A stretch of DNA of 64,000 nucleotides, taken from Paenibacillus endophyticus. Lineage in GTDB: Bacteria > Bacillota > Bacilli > Paenibacillales > Paenibacillaceae. Both the position numbers and the translations under genes were made by a program. The stretch spans positions 310,001-374,000 of the forward strand of contig NZ_JACHXW010000001.1 in NCBI RefSeq assembly GCF_014192395.1. The letters are read 5' to 3'. Below the pieces are notes generated by a model. It made no database searches. It was not told the origin of the DNA and saw only the letters and a program-made list of their open reading frames with translations. This document shows positions 1-9,077 of this stretch, piece by piece. Numbering within the stretch: the first letter of the stretch is position 1; each line of letters starts with the position of its first letter.

Positions 1-818
1 TAGATGATCCAAGGAATGAAGATCGTACCAACGCCAAGCAGCGGCAAAATATCGAAAATCGCGGATACCACTGCGATGACGAAAGCATTGTCGACACGGA
101 GCAGCAGCAGTGCGGCCAAGATGACGACAAACGTAATGCCGATCATTTTGGCTTGCGCTTTGATGTAGAGCGCAATTCCTTTGAATACATTGTTGCGAAG
201 GAAAAAGAAAGCAGATTTGAACGTATTTGGTGTTTTTTCCTCGGCGGTCTGCTTCCATGTCGTAATTTCGATGCTTAAGAAATAAGCTAATATAATCCCC
301 ACCACAAAATTGAATATGAAGGTGGAGAATGAAGAGACATAACCGACTACACTGCGGAGCACGGTTTGTCCGAATTTCGCTAAGGTAGAGGACGCTCCTT
401 CAATTAAGTCCTTGGACCGCTGTACCAGATCGAGATCAGCTGACGTTGTGCCGAACCGCTGCTGAAGCTCAACGGTAATGTTGGCGATTTGGCCAGCGAG
501 TACTTTTTGATATTTGGGGAAATCATTGACAAGCTGGGTGCCTTGCTTCGTTAGCAGGTAAGCTGCGCCTGAGAAGGCGGCTAGAATGATAAGGGTGAAC
601 ACGAGTACAGATATGCCGGAGGCAATTGATTTCTTCATCCCCAGCTTGTTCAGCCGCCTTGCCAGCGGTTCAATGCATAAAAAAATAACGAAGGAGAAGA
701 AAATGGGTGTTGCGATTCGGTACAAATAACTGAAAGAGTACATAATTAAGTAAACAGTGAGAGCAATTAAGGCGATGTCAAAAGCGGTTCGCCAATACTT
801 TTTGTAAAAGGGCAACAT
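1..818 (-). CDS. AI-2E family transporter, YtvI-like (partial, C-terminus outside window)
   Basis: The reverse strand from an ATG at 818 reads MLPFYKKYWRTAFDIALIAL and stays open to the window edge, giving about 272 residues. Hydrophobic segments sit near residues 14-55 and 70-95. A long hydrophilic loop follows (about 95-155), then further membrane segments near 160-180 and 220-260. The AI-2E permease signature DILPLLGVG lies close to the edge. The order of two membrane pairs, a periplasmic-side loop and a C-terminal bundle fits this family, which includes the sporulation membrane protein YtvI. An AAGGAGT ribosome site lies about 8 bases before the ATG. The last roughly 80-100 residues are missing. 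The transported substrate cannot be inferred. It is divergent from the deacetylase gene at 986. Confidence 0.85.
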   Translation of the reverse strand, partial: MLPFYKKYWRTAFDIALIALTVYLIMYSFSYLYRIATPIFFSFVIFLCIEPLARRLNKLGMKKSIASGISVLVFTLIILAAFSGAAYLLTKQGTQLVNDFPKYQKVLAGQIANITVELQQRFGTTSADLDLVQRSKDLIEGASSTLAKFGQTVLRSVVGYVSSFSTFIFNFVVGIILAYFLSIEITTWKQTAEEKTPNTFKSAFFFLRNNVFKGIALYIKAQAKMIGITFVVILAALLLLRVDNAFVIAVVSAIFDILPLLGVGTIFIPWII

Positions 819-985
819 AAGGGGTACTCCTTCTTTTTCCATATTCATATTTCCATAAAGATTGTACTATAGTTTTTAAAAAGATGCCTATTTTTTATTG
901 CATTATGCTACAATTAAAGCTACTGTTGTTGTTTTGTACCGCTATTCATTCGTCGACTAAATCATATAACGGTGGGGAAAACAAA

Positions 986-2377
986 ATGGAAAATTTGCTG
1001 TTATGGGGATTATACGTTGCAACCTTCTATGCGTTTCTTCCTGGACTAATTAGCCGTACATTTGGCTTTCGAGTTTTTAAGAAGGGTCTTGTAGAGAAAG
1101 AGATAGCTTTAACCTTCGATGACGGTCCAGACCCGGTTTACACGGCTCAGCTTCTCGACCTGCTGGCTCGTTACAATGCGAAGGCGACGTTTTTTATTGT
1201 GGGCTCGCACGCTGAAGGCCAGGAGCACTTGCTGCGTCGAATGAAGGATGAAGGGCATAATCTCGGTGTTCACAATTATGTGCACAAATCGAATTGGCTC
1301 ATGCGCCCAAGAACAGTGAAACGGCAGATTGAACGCACGCTAGACATTATCGAGCATGCGACAGGATCGCGTTCGGCTTATTATCGGCCGCCTTGGGGAA
1401 TCGTAAACGTATTCGATTATGCGAAATTCGGACATCTCCAAATTATTCTATGGTCTGCCATGTTTGGTGATTGGCGCACGCGGCTTGGCTCTGAGAGGCT
1501 TAAGAAACGGATGATGAAGAAGCTTAAGCCAGGCGAGGTTTTGCTGCTGCATGATTGCGGGATGACGTTCGGAGCAGACAAGGACGCGCCGCGCAACATG
1601 CTTATTGCGCTGGAAGCCTATTTGGAAGAAGGCGCGAAGCAAGGCTACCGATTCATAGCGATCGATGAAATGATTAAGCTGACAGAAGCAGCCAAGTCGA
1701 TGCATAGGTCCATATGGAAAAAGGTGCTGGTTTCGCTTTGGCTCACTTGGGAGAAGCTCTTCCACTTCCTATTCCGGCTTAAGACGGTTGGCAATGAAGC
1801 GGAAGCCGCTTTTCATTACCGGGTCATTACTTATAATGGCGAGGATATCGCGTTTGCCGAGGGCGGGAATGTCGTCAAGGGTGACCGAGTAGCCGAGCTG
1901 CATTTCGATAACAAAATGCTCTCGAGTATCGCAGCAACGTCTAGATCGCCAGTTGCAACCGGCATTCGCATGCTCAGGGAGGTTGAACAAGCGCTTCCGC
2001 TGCTTGCCAATCAACTTGCCGCCGATTCAGATGCCAAGGATATCAAAGCGGTATATGGCGTGACGATGATTCATCGCGGTGCGGATCGCTTGGGCTTCGA
2101 GATCTTTCAACTGCCTGAGGGACTGTTCGCCAAATCCACACGCGTTTACCTTCGCATATTGATTAAGGTGCTTACCAATACGAAGAAAACAGTCAAAAGC
2201 AACAAGAAAAAAGACACAGTTTCACCGCGAATGCTGTTTATGCCCGTTACGACCGTTAGACGTTACGCAACAGAACAGCTTAATCGAATGCAGGATATTA
2301 CCGAAGCTGTAGAGCGTTCATTAAGTGCAGCTGCCGACGAAGCTGCACAACTAGGTACGAAAACAACAGCCATTTAA
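986..2377 (+). CDS. Polysaccharide deacetylase with C-terminal YkoP-like domain
   Basis: This 463-residue protein starts with a hydrophobic N-terminal anchor (LLLWGLYVATFYAFLPGLI). A NodB-type carbohydrate esterase 4 domain follows: TFDDGPD supplies the catalytic base and metal Asp, HNYVHKSNW the metal-binding His pair, and RPPWG the third motif. HDCG near residue 191 is the late His motif. Such enzymes remove N-acetyl groups from peptidoglycan or chitin-like polymers outside the cell. The last 190 residues (FHYRVITYNGEDIAFAEGG onward) resemble the YkoP domain found attached to some Bacillales deacetylases; this part is recalled, not tested. An in-frame ATG at 884 has no ribosome site. The ATG at 986 follows GGTGGGG, so I chose it. 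A terminator follows at 2411. Confidence 0.88.
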   Translation: MENLLLWGLYVATFYAFLPGLISRTFGFRVFKKGLVEKEIALTFDDGPDPVYTAQLLDLLARYNAKATFFIVGSHAEGQEHLLRRMKDEGHNLGVHNYVHKSNWLMRPRTVKRQIERTLDIIEHATGSRSAYYRPPWGIVNVFDYAKFGHLQIILWSAMFGDWRTRLGSERLKKRMMKKLKPGEVLLLHDCGMTFGADKDAPRNMLIALEAYLEEGAKQGYRFIAIDEMIKLTEAAKSMHRSIWKKVLVSLWLTWEKLFHFLFRLKTVGNEAEAAFHYRVITYNGEDIAFAEGGNVVKGDRVAELHFDNKMLSSIAATSRSPVATGIRMLREVEQALPLLANQLAADSDAKDIKAVYGVTMIHRGADRLGFEIFQLPEGLFAKSTRVYLRILIKVLTNTKKTVKSNKKKDTVSPRMLFMPVTTVRRYATEQLNRMQDITEAVERSLSAAADEAAQLGTKTTAI

Positions 2378-2410
2378 TACAACGTGGAATCATTGATTTG
2401 CGAATTTCCG

Positions 2411-2450
2411 ACAGCCGCCTAGGGTCATTCACCTTAAGCGGCTGTTTTTT
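2411..2450 (+). terminator. Rho-independent terminator after the deacetylase gene
   Basis: ACAGCCGC (2411-2418) pairs with GCGGCTGT (2438-2445) and is followed by six T residues. It separates the deacetylase gene from the sigma factor operon. Confidence 0.8.
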
Positions 2451-2564
2451 GATTGGTTTAGACGTGAAAAAACGTCATTATTAGGAACGAATACCGTTAG
2501 GTTTGCCTTTTGTTATGAAAAAGCTATGATTATAGCAGGAAATATCGGAGGAGGTGAACCCTTT

Positions 2565-3143
2565 ATGGGGGAGTCAGCATCAGACGAACTGCTCATCCGA
2601 TTAATTGCGGAACGAGATTCAGCCGCTTTGGAGCAGCTATATGACCGTTATGAGCGCCAGGTGTATGCTTTCGTATTTCGAATCGTTAGAGACGCGATGG
2701 CATCCGAAGAGGTCGTGCAGGAATTATTCATCCGAGTATGGAATTCTGCAGGCAGACTGCGCACGGATGAAGCAGCTGGGAAGATCAGCAGCTGGATCTT
2801 TACGATTGCACGAAACTTATCTATCGACTGGCTTAGAAAGCATGGAAGAAAACCGCTTGAGACGAAGGAGGAAGGGGCGCTTGAACGAGAGGCCGCTCCT
2901 TATTCGACGGAGCAGGAGGTTGAGCATAAAATGCTTGGCGAGCAGATGAAAGAAGCGCTCGGCGAGTTGAACGAGGATCAGAAACAAGTTGTCGAACTTA
3001 TCTATTTTATGGGTTATACGCAGCAAGAAGTTAGTCAAAGGCATGATATCCCGCTTGGGACGGTGAAGAGCAGGGTCAGGCTGGCACTGACTCAGCTGAG
3101 AAAGAAATTTGATTCGACGTGGAAGGAGGGGGCAAGTCCATGA
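2565..3143 (+). CDS. ECF RNA polymerase sigma factor (RskA-partner type)
   Basis: The 192-residue protein has the two sigma-70 regions of extracytoplasmic-function factors. Region 2 (about residues 10-85) binds the -10 element (LYDRYERQVYAFVFRIV, then EEVVQELFIRVW). Region 4 (about 125-180) carries the helix-turn-helix TQQEVSQRHDIPLGTVKSRV. It directs RNA polymerase to a small stress regulon. The upstream ATG at 2526 lacks a ribosome site. The ATG at 2565 follows GGAGGAGGTGA, so it is the likely start. The stop overlaps the start of the anti-sigma gene (ATGA), indicating translational coupling. The upstream region contains a short inverted repeat GACGT-N6-ACGTC at 2461-2476 and a GGAACG that could be part of an autoregulated ECF promoter, but I could not fix a -10. 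Confidence 0.93.
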   Translation: MGESASDELLIRLIAERDSAALEQLYDRYERQVYAFVFRIVRDAMASEEVVQELFIRVWNSAGRLRTDEAAGKISSWIFTIARNLSIDWLRKHGRKPLETKEEGALEREAAPYSTEQEVEHKMLGEQMKEALGELNEDQKQVVELIYFMGYTQQEVSQRHDIPLGTVKSRVRLALTQLRKKFDSTWKEGASP

Positions 3144-3997
3144 GCAATGAGCATGTTGTTAGCTGTGAAGACGTTGAAATGTATGTGCTGGGCGGAATGG
3201 ATGACGAGGACAAGCTGGCATTCGAAGCCCATTTGGCAAGCTGTGCAGCTTGCAGGAGCAAAATGGAGGAGTTGTCCGCATTATTTAATATCATGCCGTT
3301 AACGGTGGAGCCTGTAGCCCCTCCTTCTGGAATGAAGGCTCGCATTCTTGCCGCAGTCGCAGATGCGGATCGTGCAAGCTCGCGGGAAGCATCGTCCTCT
3401 TCATTGGAAGAAGAAAAAGAGACCATGAGCTCGGAAGTAAAACCAGTCATAGATATGCCTCCAGCGCAATCGTTGTCTAAGCAGCAAACAAAAAGCTGGA
3501 TGACCCCTTTGCTCGCCGGGGCGGCTGCCGCTCTGTTAGTGGTATCGGGAGTGCTTTATCAACAGGTAGGTCGCTTAAACGGCGATTCTGATAAGCTTGC
3601 CGCTCAGGTTCAGCAGCTGCAGCAACAGCTGGCTGCGGCAGAGCAGCCGTCTTCAGGCATTCAAGTCAATCATGTCGTTTCGCTTACACCAGCCATACCG
3701 GATATCGTTGCGCAAGGACTAGCTACGATCGTTATGGATGCCAATGGGTTGCATCTGATCGTACAAGCTGAGAATCTACCTAAGCTTGCGAACGACGAAG
3801 CGTTTCAGGTTTGGCTGCTAAAGGAAGGAAAGCCGGTTAATGCAGGTACATTCCTAACGAATGACGGCACGGGCGCACTCTATTATACGTTTAAGCCTGA
3901 TGAATACGACCAGATCGCAATTACGCATGAGCCCGATGCAAAAGGCTTGCAGCCGCGCGGTGAAATCGTGCTGGCAGGCAAGCTAGTTGCCGGCTAG
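3140..3997 (+). CDS. Zinc-binding anti-sigma factor, RskA family
   Basis: This 285-residue membrane protein begins with a zinc-binding anti-sigma domain, with HLASCAACRSK giving the HxxxCxxC motif. A linker rich in Ser and Glu leads to one membrane span (WMTPLLAGAAAALLVVSGV, about residues 125-145). A short coiled coil rich in Gln follows, then a C-terminal RskA domain (about 180-285). Such proteins hold the cognate ECF sigma factor at the membrane until the extracytoplasmic part senses stress and is proteolysed. The start is the ATG overlapping the sigma stop, 7 codons into the longest reading frame, preceded by AAGGAGGGGG. The signal sensed is unknown. A terminator lies directly after the stop. 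Confidence 0.9.
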   Translation: MSNEHVVSCEDVEMYVLGGMDDEDKLAFEAHLASCAACRSKMEELSALFNIMPLTVEPVAPPSGMKARILAAVADADRASSREASSSSLEEEKETMSSEVKPVIDMPPAQSLSKQQTKSWMTPLLAGAAAALLVVSGVLYQQVGRLNGDSDKLAAQVQQLQQQLAAAEQPSSGIQVNHVVSLTPAIPDIVAQGLATIVMDANGLHLIVQAENLPKLANDEAFQVWLLKEGKPVNAGTFLTNDGTGALYYTFKPDEYDQIAITHEPDAKGLQPRGEIVLAGKLVAG

Positions 3998-4017
3998 AAT
4001 CGGTACGCCGCGAACAT

Positions 4018-4060
4018 AAAAAAGGAATGCAGGCTGTTTCCAGCTTGCATTCCTTTTTTT
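4018..4060. terminator. Bidirectional terminator between anti-sigma gene and ilvD
   Basis: AAAAAAGGAATGCA pairs with TGCATTCCTTTTTT around a loop of about 10 bases. A and T runs flank both arms, so it can end transcription of the sigma operon rightward and of ilvD leftward. A dispersed repeat starts two bases later. Confidence 0.85.
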
Positions 4061-4061
4061 A

Positions 4062-4157
4062 AAATATAGGAAAGTATATGATTTCGCAAACTTTCTCTAT
4101 ATTTCTTGGCATGAAACGCGCCGCGCCGCCAAAGGACGGCGACAGCCGTTTCACCTT
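4062..4157. repeat. Dispersed hairpin repeat, copy 1 (96 bp)
   Basis: About 90% identical to 37291-37387. The left half pairs AAATATAGGAAAGT with ACTTTCTCTATATTT. The right half pairs TGAAACG with CGTTTCA around an inner CGCCG/CGGCG stem. Differences between copies concentrate in the first loop (4087-4091). The copy sits between a terminator and the ilvD stop codon. Its reverse strand is open and would give a spurious peptide; I regard it as non-coding. Confidence 0.85.
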
Positions 4158-4169
4158 CGTGTAGACTTA

Positions 4170-5855
4170 TTACATTTTCATTACGCCGCCAGTGCTGGCG
4201 GAAGTTACAAGATGCGCATAACGAGCTAAGTAGCCGCGTTTGATTTTGAGCTCGAAGCCTTTCCATTCGGAACGGCGTTTTTCGAATTCCTCGTCGCTGA
4301 TTAGAAGGTCCATCGTCCGGTTGTTCATGTCGATCTCGACGATATCGCCGTCTTGCACGAAAGCGATTGGGCCGCCTTCGGCTGCTTCAGGTGAAGCATG
4401 GCCGATGCTGATTCCGCGCGAGGCGCCCGAGAAACGACCGTCTGTTACGAGAGCAACCTTAGCGCCTAGACCCATACCGACGATTTGCGAGGTTGGAGCT
4501 AGCATTTCAGGCATACCAGGGCCGCCGCGCGGTCCTTCGTAACGAATGATGACAACATGGCCTTCTTTGATCTTGCCGTTCGTAATGCCGTGCAGTGCCT
4601 CGTCCTGCGAATCAAAACAGATAGCAGGTCCTTTGTGGTAGCCGCCTACCGATTTGTCTACTGCGCCGGTTTTGATGATCGCGCCGTTAGGAGCAAGGTT
4701 GCCGAACAATACAGCTAGTCCGCCACGCGCGGTGTGCGGATTGTCGATTGTACGAATAACATCGGTATCCTGAATCTCACAGCCAATAACGTTCTCGCGC
4801 AGTGTTTTCCCTGTTACTGTCATAACATCACCGTGCAAAGCGCCTTCCTTTTTGAACAGCTCATTAAGAACTGCGCTTACGCCGCCTGCATTATGAACGT
4901 CCTCGATGTGGTAATCGGAAGCCGGTGCGATTTTTGCAAGATGCGGTACGCGCTCAGCCACTTCGTTAATACGCTCAATCGGGTATTCGATGCCAGCTTC
5001 ATGCGCGATTGCAAGCGTGTGAAGAACGGTGTTAGTTGAACCGCCCATCGCCATATCAAGTGCAAACGCATTATCAATGGTATCTTTCGTTACGATATCA
5101 CGAGGTTTAATGCCGAGCTCGATGATTTTCATCAGCTGACGAGCTGCTTCTTTAACGAATTCTTTGCGTTCCGGAGCCACGGCAAGTATTGTACCGTTAC
5201 CAGGCATAGCTAGTCCCATGCCTTCAGCCAAGCAGTTCATGGAGTTAGCCGTGAACATACCTGAGCAAGAGCCGCAAGTCGGACATCCGAATTGTTCCAG
5301 CTCCATGAGCTGGTCATCGTTGATTTTGCCGGCTTGGTGAGCGCCTACGCCTTCAAATACGCTGGAAAGCGAGATGGAGCGACCGTCTGATGTTTTACCG
5401 GCTTTCATCGGACCGCCACTAACGAGCATGGTCGGGATGTTGACGCGCAGCGCGCCCATGATCATGCCCGGTGTGATCTTGTCACAGTTCGGGATACAGA
5501 CCATACCGTCGAACCAGTGCGCGTTGACTACGGTTTCGATGGAATCGGCAATGATCTCGCGGCTCGCAAGCGAGTAGCGCATGCCGATATGGCCCATAGC
5601 GATTCCGTCATCTACGCCAATCGTATTAAATTCGAATGGAACGCCGCCAGCTTCGCGGATTGCTTCCTTAACTAGCTTGCCGAACTCCTGCAAGTGAACG
5701 TGGCCAGGAATAATATCAATATACGAGTTGCAAACCGCGATGAACGGTTTATCGAAATCTTCTTCTTTTACGCCTGCGGCACGCAGCAAGCTGCGATGCG
5801 GTGCGCGGTCGAATCCTTTTTTGATCATGTCTGAACGCATTCTTTTGGCCGCCAT
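4170..5855 (-). CDS. ilvD: Dihydroxy-acid dehydratase
   Basis: The 561-residue enzyme dehydrates 2,3-dihydroxy-3-methylvalerate and 2,3-dihydroxyisovalerate in isoleucine and valine synthesis. The three iron-sulfur ligand regions are visible: VCNSYIDI (Cys42), [10 protein letters not shown] (Cys124) and [10 protein letters not shown] (Cys197 in the GSCSGM core). Late signatures are [13 protein letters not shown] and ASTGGVMKM at the C-terminus. Length matches the family. The longer reading frame starts at 5876, but AGGGGGC lies just upstream of the ATG at 5855, giving [11 protein letters not shown], which is also the usual N-terminus. The gene stands alone, convergent with the sigma operon and divergent from the VanRS-like system. 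No T-box leader is visible: only about 130 bases separate it from the neighbouring regulatory region. Confidence 0.97.
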   Translation of the reverse strand: MAAKRMRSDMIKKGFDRAPHRSLLRAAGVKEEDFDKPFIAVCNSYIDIIPGHVHLQEFGKLVKEAIREAGGVPFEFNTIGVDDGIAMGHIGMRYSLASREIIADSIETVVNAHWFDGMVCIPNCDKITPGMIMGALRVNIPTMLVSGGPMKAGKTSDGRSISLSSVFEGVGAHQAGKINDDQLMELEQFGCPTCGSCSGMFTANSMNCLAEGMGLAMPGNGTILAVAPERKEFVKEAARQLMKIIELGIKPRDIVTKDTIDNAFALDMAMGGSTNTVLHTLAIAHEAGIEYPIERINEVAERVPHLAKIAPASDYHIEDVHNAGGVSAVLNELFKKEGALHGDVMTVTGKTLRENVIGCEIQDTDVIRTIDNPHTARGGLAVLFGNLAPNGAIIKTGAVDKSVGGYHKGPAICFDSQDEALHGITNGKIKEGHVVIIRYEGPRGGPGMPEMLAPTSQIVGMGLGAKVALVTDGRFSGASRGISIGHASPEAAEGGPIAFVQDGDIVEIDMNNRTMDLLISDEEFEKRRSEWKGFELKIKRGYLARYAHLVTSASTGGVMKM

Positions 5856-5959
5856 GTAAGTGCCCCCTATGTGCATAATAAAATAATAATACTCTCGATT
5901 TTATCACAACAGACAAGCGTTGGCTATAACGTGAGATTGGCAGCGGGTTCGGGCATAGT

Positions 5960-5998
5960 TTAAGAAAACATTAAAAAAGCCTTAAACATTGTGATAAT
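5960..5998 (+). promoter_or_regulatory. Promoter with three TTAA repeats at 11-bp spacing before the VanR-like gene
   Basis: TTAA occurs at 5960, 5971 and 5982, exactly 11 bases apart, in an A-rich context. It is followed by a GATAAT -10-like box at 5993-5998. Tandem half-sites one helical turn apart are the usual binding pattern of OmpR/PhoP-type response regulators. Autoregulation by the downstream regulator is an inference. Confidence 0.45.
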
Positions 5999-6095
5999 GC
6001 GCCAAAGCATGGGACATGCCTCGCAATATTCATGTATAGTATGCTCAAAGGACACAATGAGAAAACAACAACAGGCTGAAGGAGGCTGCATCTTT

Positions 6096-6800
6096 ATGGA
6101 AAGACGCGTTTTAATAGTCGACGACGAGCGAGAAATTGCTGATCTTATAGAAATTTATTTGAAGAATGAGGGCTTTTCCACAGAAAAGGCGTATGACGGC
6201 GAGCAAGCCTTGGCGGCTTATGCGAAACATCCGTTTGATCTGGTCATTTTGGATATTATGATGCCGAACATGGATGGGCTCGAGGCGACGCGCCGCTTGC
6301 GGCGGGACCAATCGGTGCCGATTCTCATGCTGAGCGCGAAGGCTGAGGATATGGATAAAATAATGGGACTCATGACCGGGGCGGACGATTACATGATCAA
6401 GCCGTTTAATCCGCTGGAGCTCATAGCCCGCGTTCGGTCGCTGCTGCGGAGAACCTACCAGTATGGAGCACAAGCAGAAAACAGCATGGATTCACGCTCG
6501 GAGAAGGAGCTTCGACTGGGGCCGCTCCGAATTGACAAGCTTAGCCATACGGCTGAGATCGAAGGGAATCCGCTTCATTTGACGTCCACGGAGTTCGGTA
6601 TCCTACACCTGCTTGCGAGCCAGCCGGGCCGGGTATTCAGCGCAGAGGATATATTTCAGCAAGTATGGAAAGAGAAGTATTTCGATTCCAATAATACGGT
6701 AATGGTACATATCAGCAAGCTGAGGGATAAGCTGGAAAAGGAGCTTGGGGATAAAATGATCGTTACCGTGTGGGGGGTTGGCTATAAAATTGAAGGATAA
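6096..6800 (+). CDS. OmpR-family response regulator, VanR-like
   Basis: The 234-residue protein has a receiver domain (residues 1-120: LIVDDEREIADLI, phospho-acceptor Asp in LVILDIMMPNMDG, switch Lys in YMIKPFNP) and an OmpR-type winged helix (about 135-232: LTSTEFGILHLLASQPGRVFS, then VMVHISKLRDKLE). It is predicted to be phosphorylated by the kinase encoded directly downstream. The reading frame extends 35 codons further upstream, but GAAGGAGG before the ATG at 6096 and the homologous start METRRVL-type N-terminus (here MERRVLIVDDE) fix the start. The two genes overlap by 23 bases. The position before a D-Ala-D-Ala carboxypeptidase suggests control of cell-wall modification. Confidence 0.93.
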   Translation: MERRVLIVDDEREIADLIEIYLKNEGFSTEKAYDGEQALAAYAKHPFDLVILDIMMPNMDGLEATRRLRRDQSVPILMLSAKAEDMDKIMGLMTGADDYMIKPFNPLELIARVRSLLRRTYQYGAQAENSMDSRSEKELRLGPLRIDKLSHTAEIEGNPLHLTSTEFGILHLLASQPGRVFSAEDIFQQVWKEKYFDSNNTVMVHISKLRDKLEKELGDKMIVTVWGVGYKIEG

Positions 6801-7887
6801 TATCGCCTTGAAGCTGGTCTTCCGTTCGATACTGAATCTGATCGTGAGCGCATCGCTTGCGTTTATCACCGTATTTTTCTTTATATTCGCAGGCATGTAT
6901 CTCGTTGACCGAATATCGGTCGTGAGGGATATATCGCGCAATTTGATTTCGATATTCACCGAAGCCATCCTTTTTGGCGGAACAGGAATTGTTTTGTTTT
7001 TTTTGTACTTTTTCATGCTGCAATGGCAAATGTTCCGTAATCTTAGTCAAATGAATCAGACGGTTCGCGGAATTGCTGAAGGAAGATACGAATTGGATTA
7101 CCAGATCGAGGTGAGCAAGAGCAGCCTCTTCAGCCCGATGGCTTCTAATATTAATAATTTGGTTGGACGGTTGCACCACGCCCTCGACGACGAGCGCAAA
7201 GCCGAGCAAACCAAAAATGAGCTCATCACGAATGTATCGCATGATTTGCGAACGCCGCTCACCTCGGTGCTTGGCTATTTGGGATTAATTGAGCAGGACC
7301 GGTATCGTGATGAGGTAGAGCTCAGGCATTACGTTCAGATCGCCTATGACAAATCGCAGCGGCTGAATGTGCTGATTAACGATTTATTCGAATATACGAG
7401 AATGCGTCATGATACGTCAGGACTTAAGCTGACAACCTTCAATTTGATTGAGATGCTGGGACAGCTGCTCGTCCAATTCCGGCTGCCGCTGCAAGAAGCA
7501 GGCATGCAAAGCAGGCTTGTGTCGGATAAGGCTAGCGTTATGCTTGAAGGGGATCCGGCTAAGCTCGTGCGTGTTTTTGAAAATTTAATTTCCAATGCGA
7601 TAAATTATGGAAAAGAGGGCAAGCAGATTATCGTCAAGGCAAGCGCCGAGGATGGAGCGGCTATCGTTGAGGTGATCAATTTCGGCGAGCCGATATCGTC
7701 GGTAGACTTGCCATATCTTTTCGATCGTTTCTATAGAGTAGATAAATCTCGGACGCAATGGGCAGGCGGTTCGGGACTCGGACTCGCGATTGCGAAGGGA
7801 ATTATCCAGAAGCATGGCGGGATGATATCGGTATCAAGCGATCTCGAACAAACGTCATTTCGGGTAGCCTTACCGATTATTCACTAA
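6778..7887 (+). CDS. Sensor histidine kinase, VanS-like
   Basis: The 369-residue kinase has two membrane spans (about residues 12-42 and 62-85) with a very short extracytoplasmic loop, so it may sense within the membrane or through a partner. A HAMP-like linker follows, then the dimerisation box NVSHDLRTPLTSVLGYLG and the ATPase domain, with N box LISNAINYGKEG and G boxes GGSGLGLAIAKG. The start is uncertain: TTG at 6778 has GGGGGG directly against it, while TTG at 6790 has better spacing. Both lie inside the 3' end of the regulator gene. Translation is probably coupled. The short loop resembles VanS or intramembrane-sensing kinases of Bacillota; the ligand is unknown. Confidence 0.9.
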   Translation: MAIKLKDNIALKLVFRSILNLIVSASLAFITVFFFIFAGMYLVDRISVVRDISRNLISIFTEAILFGGTGIVLFFLYFFMLQWQMFRNLSQMNQTVRGIAEGRYELDYQIEVSKSSLFSPMASNINNLVGRLHHALDDERKAEQTKNELITNVSHDLRTPLTSVLGYLGLIEQDRYRDEVELRHYVQIAYDKSQRLNVLINDLFEYTRMRHDTSGLKLTTFNLIEMLGQLLVQFRLPLQEAGMQSRLVSDKASVMLEGDPAKLVRVFENLISNAINYGKEGKQIIVKASAEDGAAIVEVINFGEPISSVDLPYLFDRFYRVDKSRTQWAGGSGLGLAIAKGIIQKHGGMISVSSDLEQTSFRVALPIIH

Positions 7888-7977
7888 TATTTAAGCTTTT
7901 CTTATGGTTTGATTACGGTCTCCTTAAGCTGATGCTCCTATACTGATCGTATAGAACGTTAAGCGAGAGGGAGAAAC

Positions 7978-8952
7978 ATGATGATGGAAGAACGAACGTA
8001 CAAAAGAAACGCTACCGCAACTGTTAAGATCCTAGTGATTGCTGTTGCTTTAATAGCTTGCACCATGTACTTCATATCCTTGAAAGGCAAGCCGGCCGTG
8101 TCCGATCTTAAGCTCGAAGCCAGCTCAGCCATATTAATCGATCTTCAGACCGGCAAGGTCATCTATGAGAAAAATGCCAATGAGCCGCTTCCTCCAGCAA
8201 GCATGTCCAAGCTTATGACAGAGCTGCTCGTATTGGATATGGCTAATGAAGGGGAGCTTGGATGGAGCGAGCGCATAACGACAAGCTCGTACGCGGCTGA
8301 GGTGCCGGGCTCTCAGATCGGCTTCGGGGCAGGAGAAAGCTATACGGTCAGGGAGCTGTTTGAAGCGATGGCGGTCCATTCAGCCAACGATGCTGCTGTA
8401 GCGTTGGCTGAACATATTGCAGGGAGTGAAGCTGCTTTTACCGTGCTGATGAACAACAGAGCGGAGAAGCTCGGGTTATCGAGCCAAACGGTTTTCGCGA
8501 ACGCGACAGGCTTAAGCGCGGAGGATCTGCTTCCTTTCGAAGAAGCTTCCAATCAGCGGGATACCGTCATGACAGCCAAAGATACGGCTTTACTAGCCGG
8601 ATATCTATTGAAAAAATACCCCGAGGTGCTGGAGGTTTCGAGTCGGAGCAGCGTAAAGCTTGCAAGCACGTCGCAGAAGCTGCAGACGACGAATTTAATG
8701 CTGAACGGAATGCCCTATGCTTTCCCGGGAAATGATGGATTAAAGACAGGCTACACCCCTCAAGCCGGCTATTGCTTCACAGGTACAGCGAAGCAGGCGG
8801 ATAGACGCCTGGTTTCGGTTATTATGGGAGCGCGTACGCCTGAGCAGCGATTTACAGAAACGAGCTTATTGTTTGACTATGGTTTTCAAACCGATGGACT
8901 GGAGAGCTTGATTGGTCACATCCAAAGCAAGCTGGGTATTCAAGTGGGGTAA
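7978..8952 (+). CDS. Serine D-alanyl-D-alanine carboxypeptidase (peptidase S11, DacA/PBP5-like)
   Basis: The 324-residue protein has an N-terminal signal-anchor (IAVALIACTMYFISLKG region, about residues 17-38). The three active-site motifs of low-mass penicillin-binding proteins follow: SxxK in PASMSKLMT, SxN in HSANDAA and KTG in GLKTGYTPQAG. It trims the terminal D-Ala from peptidoglycan stem peptides. The C-terminal PBP5 domain and amphipathic membrane helix are absent, so attachment depends on the N-terminus. It starts at the first of three consecutive ATG/ATG/ATG codons after GAGAGGGAG. It lies 90 bases behind the VanRS-like pair and is a likely target of it. It is not a VanX or VanY zinc enzyme. 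Confidence 0.9.
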   Translation: MMMEERTYKRNATATVKILVIAVALIACTMYFISLKGKPAVSDLKLEASSAILIDLQTGKVIYEKNANEPLPPASMSKLMTELLVLDMANEGELGWSERITTSSYAAEVPGSQIGFGAGESYTVRELFEAMAVHSANDAAVALAEHIAGSEAAFTVLMNNRAEKLGLSSQTVFANATGLSAEDLLPFEEASNQRDTVMTAKDTALLAGYLLKKYPEVLEVSSRSSVKLASTSQKLQTTNLMLNGMPYAFPGNDGLKTGYTPQAGYCFTGTAKQADRRLVSVIMGARTPEQRFTETSLLFDYGFQTDGLESLIGHIQSKLGIQVG

Positions 8953-9030
8953 CATTTATCCATCGATAGGTTGAATGATGTCGATTAATGTCGATAATTC
9001 GCATGTGAATAATAGTGTAAGTATGATGTT

Positions 9031-9070
9031 AAATCTAGGGTGACTCGAAAGAGTTATTCTAGATTTTTTT
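9031..9070 (+). terminator. Terminator after the carboxypeptidase gene
   Basis: AAATCTAG pairs with CTAGATTT, an inner TGACTC/GAGTTA stem closes on a GAAA tetraloop, and seven T residues follow. It isolates the urease promoter from upstream transcription. Confidence 0.9.
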
Positions 9071-9077
9071 ATTTCAA

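Noticed and set aside
3994..4266. Reverse-strand 90-residue open frame over the dispersed repeat
   Set aside because: It spans a terminator and the repeat, has no ribosome site, overlaps ilvD, and its similar twin at 37182-37406 reflects the shared repeat.
7909..7944. TTGATT and TATACT as a promoter of the carboxypeptidase gene
   Set aside because: The spacer is 24 bases; the gene is more likely expressed from the VanRS-like promoter or from one I cannot define.
7978..8952. Vancomycin-resistance cluster (VanRS with VanY/VanX)
   Set aside because: The downstream enzyme is a serine S11 carboxypeptidase, and no VanH, VanA-type ligase or VanX zinc enzyme is present.
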